A stretch of DNA of 64,000 bases from Anaerotruncus massiliensis (ex Togo et al. 2026) (lineage in GTDB: Bacteria > Bacillota > Clostridia > Oscillospirales > Ruminococcaceae): positions 1,411,501 to 1,475,500 of the forward strand of contig NZ_LT962687.1 in NCBI RefSeq assembly GCF_900199635.1, written 5' to 3'. This document shows positions 60,722-64,000 of this stretch, piece by piece. The first letter of the stretch is position 1. Each line of letters begins with the position of its first letter. The notes beneath the pieces are model-generated. The model saw only the letters and a program-made list of their open reading frames with translations. It was not told where the DNA came from and did no database searches. A program made the translations under genes and the position numbers.

Positions 60722-61675
60722 ATGGAAAGACAGGATGGAAAACTCCCGCTCGTCGTGGTGGCGGGCCCGACCGCGTCGGGCAAGACGGCCCTGGCCGTCG
60801 AGCTGGCGCTCCTGTTCGGCGGGGAAGTCGTCTCCGCCGATTCAATGCAGGTCTACCGCGGGATGGACATCGCGACTGCCAAACCGGACGAAGCCGAAAT
60901 GAAGGGGGTTCCGCACCATTTGATCGACTTCATCGAGCCGGACGGCGCGGCCTTCTCGGTGGCGGATTACGCGCGGCTTGCGCACGCGGCGATCGACGGG
61001 ATCGCCGCGCGGGGGAGGCTGCCGATCCTCGCCGGGGGGACGGGGCTCTACATCGGCGCGGTCGTCGACAACCTCGACTATGGGGAGATTCCCGCCTCGC
61101 CGGAGGTGCGGGAGGAACTGAAAACGCAGGCGCGGGAGCGCGGCGGCAAAGCGATGCTCGAAGAGCTGCGCGGGGTGGACCCCGCGCTCGCGGAAAAGCT
61201 GCACCCCAATAACCTCGGACGGGTGCTGCGCGCGCTGGAGGTCTACCGGGTGACGGGGATCCCGATGAGCGAGCACCAGCGCCGTTCCCGGCTCACGCCC
61301 GCGCGCTATGAGCCCTGCATGCTCGGCATCTGCTTTCGCGACCGCGAAAAGCTCTACGAGCGGATCGACCGGCGCGTCGACCTCATGATGGAACGCGGCC
61401 TGCTCGACGAGGCGCGGGAGGTCAGCCGCCGCTACGGCGGGACGGCCCGCCAGGCGATCGGCTACAAGGAGCTGCAGCCCTATCTGGAGGGGCGGGCGCC
61501 GCTTGAGGAGTGTGTGGCGCGGCTCAAGCAGGCCACCCGCAACTATGCCAAGCGGCAGCTCACCTGGTTTCGGCGGGACGGACGCATCCGGTGGCTCTGC
61601 GCGGACGAGTTTTCCTCCCCCGCGGAGCTGGCACAAAAGGCGGCCGAACTGGTTCACAACAGCATTCTTTTGTGA
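60722..61675 (+). CDS. miaA: tRNA dimethylallyltransferase
   Basis: Adds the dimethylallyl group to A37 of tRNAs reading UNN codons. The 317-residue protein contains P-loop AGPTASGKTALAVEL near residue 14, SADSMQVYRGMDIATAKP near 39, LAGGTGLYIGAVV near 100 and QAIGYKELQPYLEG near 247. The start ATG is one base behind mutL, indicating coupling. Open frame upstream inside mutL is shadow. Its product is the substrate of MiaB encoded upstream. Confidence 0.97.
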   Translation: MERQDGKLPLVVVAGPTASGKTALAVELALLFGGEVVSADSMQVYRGMDIATAKPDEAEMKGVPHHLIDFIEPDGAAFSVADYARLAHAAIDGIAARGRLPILAGGTGLYIGAVVDNLDYGEIPASPEVREELKTQARERGGKAMLEELRGVDPALAEKLHPNNLGRVLRALEVYRVTGIPMSEHQRRSRLTPARYEPCMLGICFRDREKLYERIDRRVDLMMERGLLDEAREVSRRYGGTARQAIGYKELQPYLEGRAPLEECVARLKQATRNYAKRQLTWFRRDGRIRWLCADEFSSPAELAQKAAELVHNSILL

Positions 61676-61681
61676 TATAAT
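61653..61681 (+). promoter_or_regulatory. Promoter of hfq inside the end of miaA
   Basis: TTCACA (61653-61658), 17-base spacer, TATAAT (61676-61681) preceded by TGA. Overlaps the miaA stop region and gives hfq an independent start with a leader of about 75 bases. Confidence 0.7.
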
Positions 61682-61761
61682 ATTCTGAAAGCAAAGACAC
61701 GATACAGAAAGAGAAAACGGACACAACACTGATTTTGTTGCTCTGCAACAGGGGAGGTACC

Positions 61762-62007
61762 ATGAAACAGCTGAATCTACAGGATGTTTTCCTCAACCAG
61801 GCCCGCCGCGAGAAGATCACCGTGACAATCTACCTGACCAACGGCTTCCAGTTCAAGGGGGTCGTGCGCGGCTTCGACTCCTTCACCGTCATCCTCGACT
61901 GCGAGGGGCGTCAGAACCTGGTCTACAAGCACGCGATTTCCACGATCATTCCCTCCAAGACGATCAGCATCCTGGAGTCGGTCGAGGGCGACAAAGAGAA
62001 CGAATAG
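61762..62007 (+). CDS. hfq: RNA chaperone Hfq
   Basis: An 81-residue Sm-fold hexameric RNA chaperone. Sm1 motif segment [21 protein letters not shown], then [19 protein letters not shown], and Sm2 [13 protein letters not shown] with the conserved Lys-His of the proximal face. ATG 61762 has GGGGAGG 4-5 bases upstream; the TTG at 61735 would add nine unlikely residues. Position behind miaA is the conserved bacterial arrangement. Confidence 0.97.
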   Translation: MKQLNLQDVFLNQARREKITVTIYLTNGFQFKGVVRGFDSFTVILDCEGRQNLVYKHAISTIIPSKTISILESVEGDKENE

Positions 62008-62028
62008 AAATCAGGCGGAACACCGGAT

Positions 62029-63255
62029 ATGAAAAATACGTTGACCCAAAGGCTCGTGATGGGGCTGCTCGCGCTTTTCCTGCTCAGCTACGTCGGCTAT
62101 CAGGCGTGGCGGTATTTCACCTCCCAGTACAAAACCGAGACGGTGTATACCTACACGGTCGCGGAAACCGCCGGGATCACGGGCATCGCCCTGCGCGAGG
62201 AACAGCTGCTTGACGACTGGATCGGCAAGGGCGTGGCGACCTACCTGACGAGCGACGGCACCAAAGTCTCCAACGGCACCGCGATCGCCGAGGTCTACCG
62301 GAGCGAGAAGGACGCGGAAAACGTGCGGATGGTGCGGGAACTCTCCCACCAGCGGGAACAGCTCGAAAAGGCGCAGGACCCCGGCACCACCTCCTACGCG
62401 CACACCGATGTGCTCAACCGGCAGATTTTCAGCGAACTGGGCGGCATCATCCGCCAGGTGGACGGCAACAGCTTTTCCCAGATTTCCGGCGGGGCGGACA
62501 ATCTGCTCCTGCTGCTCAACACCAAGCAGGTCGCGACCGGAAAGCAGAGCAGCTTTGCCGGCGAGATCGAGCGGCTCGAATCGGAGGAGCGGTACTACTC
62601 CTCCCAGATCAAGGAGGAGCCCGAGACGATCACGGCCCCGCGCCCCGGGTATTTCATCCGGACGATCGACGGCCTCGAGGGCAAGGCGGACCTTGAAAAC
62701 CTCGACGAGCTGCTCCCGGACGATCTGGCCCGGCTGATGAACACGCCGGTCAAGACCAATTCCACAAGGGTGGGCAAGCTGATGCTCGGCCACAACTGGT
62801 ACTTTGCCGCCGCCGTCCCGGAGGAGGATGTCTCCAAATACCGGGAGGGCGCGCTCGTCACCCTCGATTTCCACCTCAGCGGGACAAGCCCGGTGGAGGC
62901 GGTGGTGTGGAACGTCAACAAGGACCAGGAGAAGGGCGGCGCGGTCGTCGTCTTCCGCAGCGACTATATCAACGAGGCGCTCGTAAACCTGCGCACCGCG
63001 CAGGCGGACGTCAAATTCAAATCCATCTCCGGGCTGCGGGTGAGCAGCTCGGCCATCCGGTTCGAGGGCATCCAGAAGGGCGTTTACATCATCAGGGGCG
63101 AAAAGCTCGCCTTCCGCCCGGTGGACGTGCTCTACGAGGGGGCGGGGTTCGTGGTCTGCCGGGAAGCCAATCCCGAGGCCGAGCCCGACTGCCTCCAGCA
63201 ATATGACGATGTGGTCATCGAGGGGGCGCAGCTTTATGATGGAAAACCGGCCTGA
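62029..63255 (+). CDS. HlyD-like single-pass membrane protein
   Basis: A 408-residue protein with one N-terminal membrane anchor (LVMGLLALFLLSYVGYQAW, residues 9-27) and an extracytoplasmic part resembling HlyD/membrane-fusion proteins: a short barrel-sandwich half (KVSNGTAIAEVYRSEKDAENV), a helical hairpin near 95-200, and PRPGYFIRTIDGLEGKADL as the second half. A C-terminal region with VWNVNKDQEKGGAVVVFRSDYINEAL and KGVYIIRGEKLAFRPVDVLYEG resembles the beta-barrel. No transporter gene is adjacent; in Clostridia proteins of this type sit before yggS-sepF. ATG 62029. The stop overlaps yggS by 20 bases. Confidence 0.8.
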   Translation: MKNTLTQRLVMGLLALFLLSYVGYQAWRYFTSQYKTETVYTYTVAETAGITGIALREEQLLDDWIGKGVATYLTSDGTKVSNGTAIAEVYRSEKDAENVRMVRELSHQREQLEKAQDPGTTSYAHTDVLNRQIFSELGGIIRQVDGNSFSQISGGADNLLLLLNTKQVATGKQSSFAGEIERLESEERYYSSQIKEEPETITAPRPGYFIRTIDGLEGKADLENLDELLPDDLARLMNTPVKTNSTRVGKLMLGHNWYFAAAVPEEDVSKYREGALVTLDFHLSGTSPVEAVVWNVNKDQEKGGAVVVFRSDYINEALVNLRTAQADVKFKSISGLRVSSSAIRFEGIQKGVYIIRGEKLAFRPVDVLYEGAGFVVCREANPEAEPDCLQQYDDVVIEGAQLYDGKPA

Positions 63256-63964
63256 CGAAGGGGCCGTCGCCGCGACGGTGAGGGATATTACCGAGCGTAT
63301 AGCCGAGACCTGCGCGAAATGCGGCAGGGACCCGGCGGACGTGCGGCTGATGGCGGTGACCAAGACGGTCGAGGCCGCGCGGGTCAACGAGGCGATCGGC
63401 GCGGGGGTGCGGCTGCTCGGGGAAAACCGCGCGCAGGAGCTGCTCTCCAAATATGACGACTACCGGAAGGACGGGGTGGAGATCCACTTCATCGGGCATC
63501 TGCAGACCAACAAGGTGCGGCAGATCGCGGACAAGGTGACGATGATCCAGTCGCTGGACAGCCTCCCGCTCGCGCGGGAGATCGAAAAACAGTGCGCAAA
63601 GCTCGGGAAAAAGATGGACTGCCTCGTGGAAGTAAATATTGGAAGCGAACTGACAAAATCCGGCGTGTCGCCCGAAGCGCTTCCGGAATTTCTGGAAGAG
63701 GTTTCCTCGGTTGGCGGGATTTGTGTGCGGGGACTGATGTCGATCCCGCCGGTCTGCGAAAACGATCTCGAAAGAGAACGTTATTTTTCCAGTTTGTATA
63801 AACTATTTGTTGACATCGGGCAGAAAAAAATAGATAATATCAGTATGGATTTTTTGTCTATGGGGATGTCGGACGACTACCTGTTGGCAATCAAGCACGG
63901 CTCCAGCCTTGTTCGGATTGGAACCGCGCTGTTTGGGCGCAGGGCCTATGCCGGCCATCAATGA
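63236..63964 (+). CDS. yggS: YggS family pyridoxal phosphate homeostasis protein
   Basis: A 242-residue PLP-binding single-domain alanine-racemase-like barrel involved in PLP homeostasis. PLP lysine in RLMAVTKTVEAARV near residue 39, GENRAQELLSKYD near 62, HFIGHLQTNKVRQI near 85 and the C-terminal LSMGMSDDYLLAIKHGSSLVRIGTALFGRR with phosphate-binding residues. ATG 63236 has GAGGGGG 9 bases upstream; ATG 63239 is one codon further. The tail of the gene is distinctly more AT-rich than its front. Confidence 0.93.
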   Translation: MMENRPDEGAVAATVRDITERIAETCAKCGRDPADVRLMAVTKTVEAARVNEAIGAGVRLLGENRAQELLSKYDDYRKDGVEIHFIGHLQTNKVRQIADKVTMIQSLDSLPLAREIEKQCAKLGKKMDCLVEVNIGSELTKSGVSPEALPEFLEEVSSVGGICVRGLMSIPPVCENDLERERYFSSLYKLFVDIGQKKIDNISMDFLSMGMSDDYLLAIKHGSSLVRIGTALFGRRAYAGHQ

Positions 63965-63985
63965 GAAACTGAGAGGGATGTTTTT

Positions 63986-64000
63986 ATGGGACTTATGGAT
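63986..64000 (+). CDS. sepF: Start of probable sepF, truncated by window end
   Basis: ATG 63986 with GAGAGGGA 8 bases upstream begins MGLMD, the usual start of SepF, the FtsZ-associated division protein that follows yggS (ylmE) in Firmicutes. Only five codons are visible, so identity rests on start motif and synteny. Confidence 0.5.

Overview
The window reads as a chromosomal segment of a GC-rich (roughly 65% by eye), anaerobic, low-redundancy Firmicute of the Clostridia, most likely Oscillospiraceae/Ruminococcaceae-like. Support: LL-diaminopimelate aminotransferase, a PASTA-type kinase-like protein, DnaD and DnaC/DnaI-type helicase loaders, DUF4364 and TSCPD proteins, a miaB-ricA-mutS-mutL-miaA-hfq run as in Gram-positive genomes, a ylmE(yggS)-sepF junction, rubredoxin plus flavodiiron protein, and strong SigA-type promoters with extended -10 elements. 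No phage, insertion sequence, integrase, CRISPR array or rRNA was seen.

Layout. 1-3678: end of a cobalamin operon (cobD partial, cobQ, cobO, cbiC). 3738-5860 (minus): dapF-dapL for lysine/peptidoglycan. 6081-8082: a SRPBCC protein overlapping citramalate synthase cimA. 8149-10765 (minus): lipid-type glycosyltransferase and a COG2509-like flavoprotein. 11049-12500: pncB. 12822-17782: complete branched-chain amino-acid ABC transporter (livJ-H-M-G-F) with a near-perfect palindrome just behind its promoter. 18067-23929: secreted protein, acyl-CoA synthetase, pseudokinase with PASTA repeats, sugar isomerase-like protein. 23983-26010 (minus): DnaC-like and DnaD-like replication proteins. 26276-29162: PHP phosphoesterase, malic enzyme, TSCPD protein, unknown protein. 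29209-31241: DedA/VTT membrane protein (minus), DUF4364 regulator, small membrane protein. 31375-31466: tRNA-Ser(GGA).

31758-42669 is the accessory highlight: directly behind the tRNA gene lies a two-operon catabolic block with two isocitrate-lyase/PEP-mutase-family lyases, an isocitrate/isopropylmalate-type dehydrogenase, a divergent LysR regulator, a complete tripartite tricarboxylate transporter (TctCBA), an Fe-S flavin enoate-reductase-like enzyme and both subunits of an aconitase-family hydratase. Together they could import an unsaturated or hydroxylated di/tricarboxylate, hydrate it, and split or oxidatively decarboxylate the product, resembling the dimethylmaleate hydratase/dimethylmalate lyase end of clostridial nicotinate fermentation. 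The substrate is not known. A T-N11-A LysR box sits at about -65 of the first operon and a related ATAAC half-site lies in the lysR-tctC gap, suggesting one regulon.

42716-45557 (minus): a Mef-like efflux pump with what looks like a macrolide-type attenuator (short leader ORF containing Arg-Pro-Arg, terminator directly behind it), a thioredoxin with CGYC active site whose promoter carries a perfect 10-7-10 inverted repeat, and an RluA pseudouridine synthase. 45787-52088: radC, an unknown protein, then uvrB (with SOS box) and uvrA. 52199-53625: rubredoxin and flavodiiron protein for O2/NO detoxification. 53752-64000: miaB, a flavin-reductase-like small protein, ricA-like YlbF-family protein, mutS, mutL, miaA, hfq, an HlyD-like membrane protein, yggS and the first codons of probable sepF.
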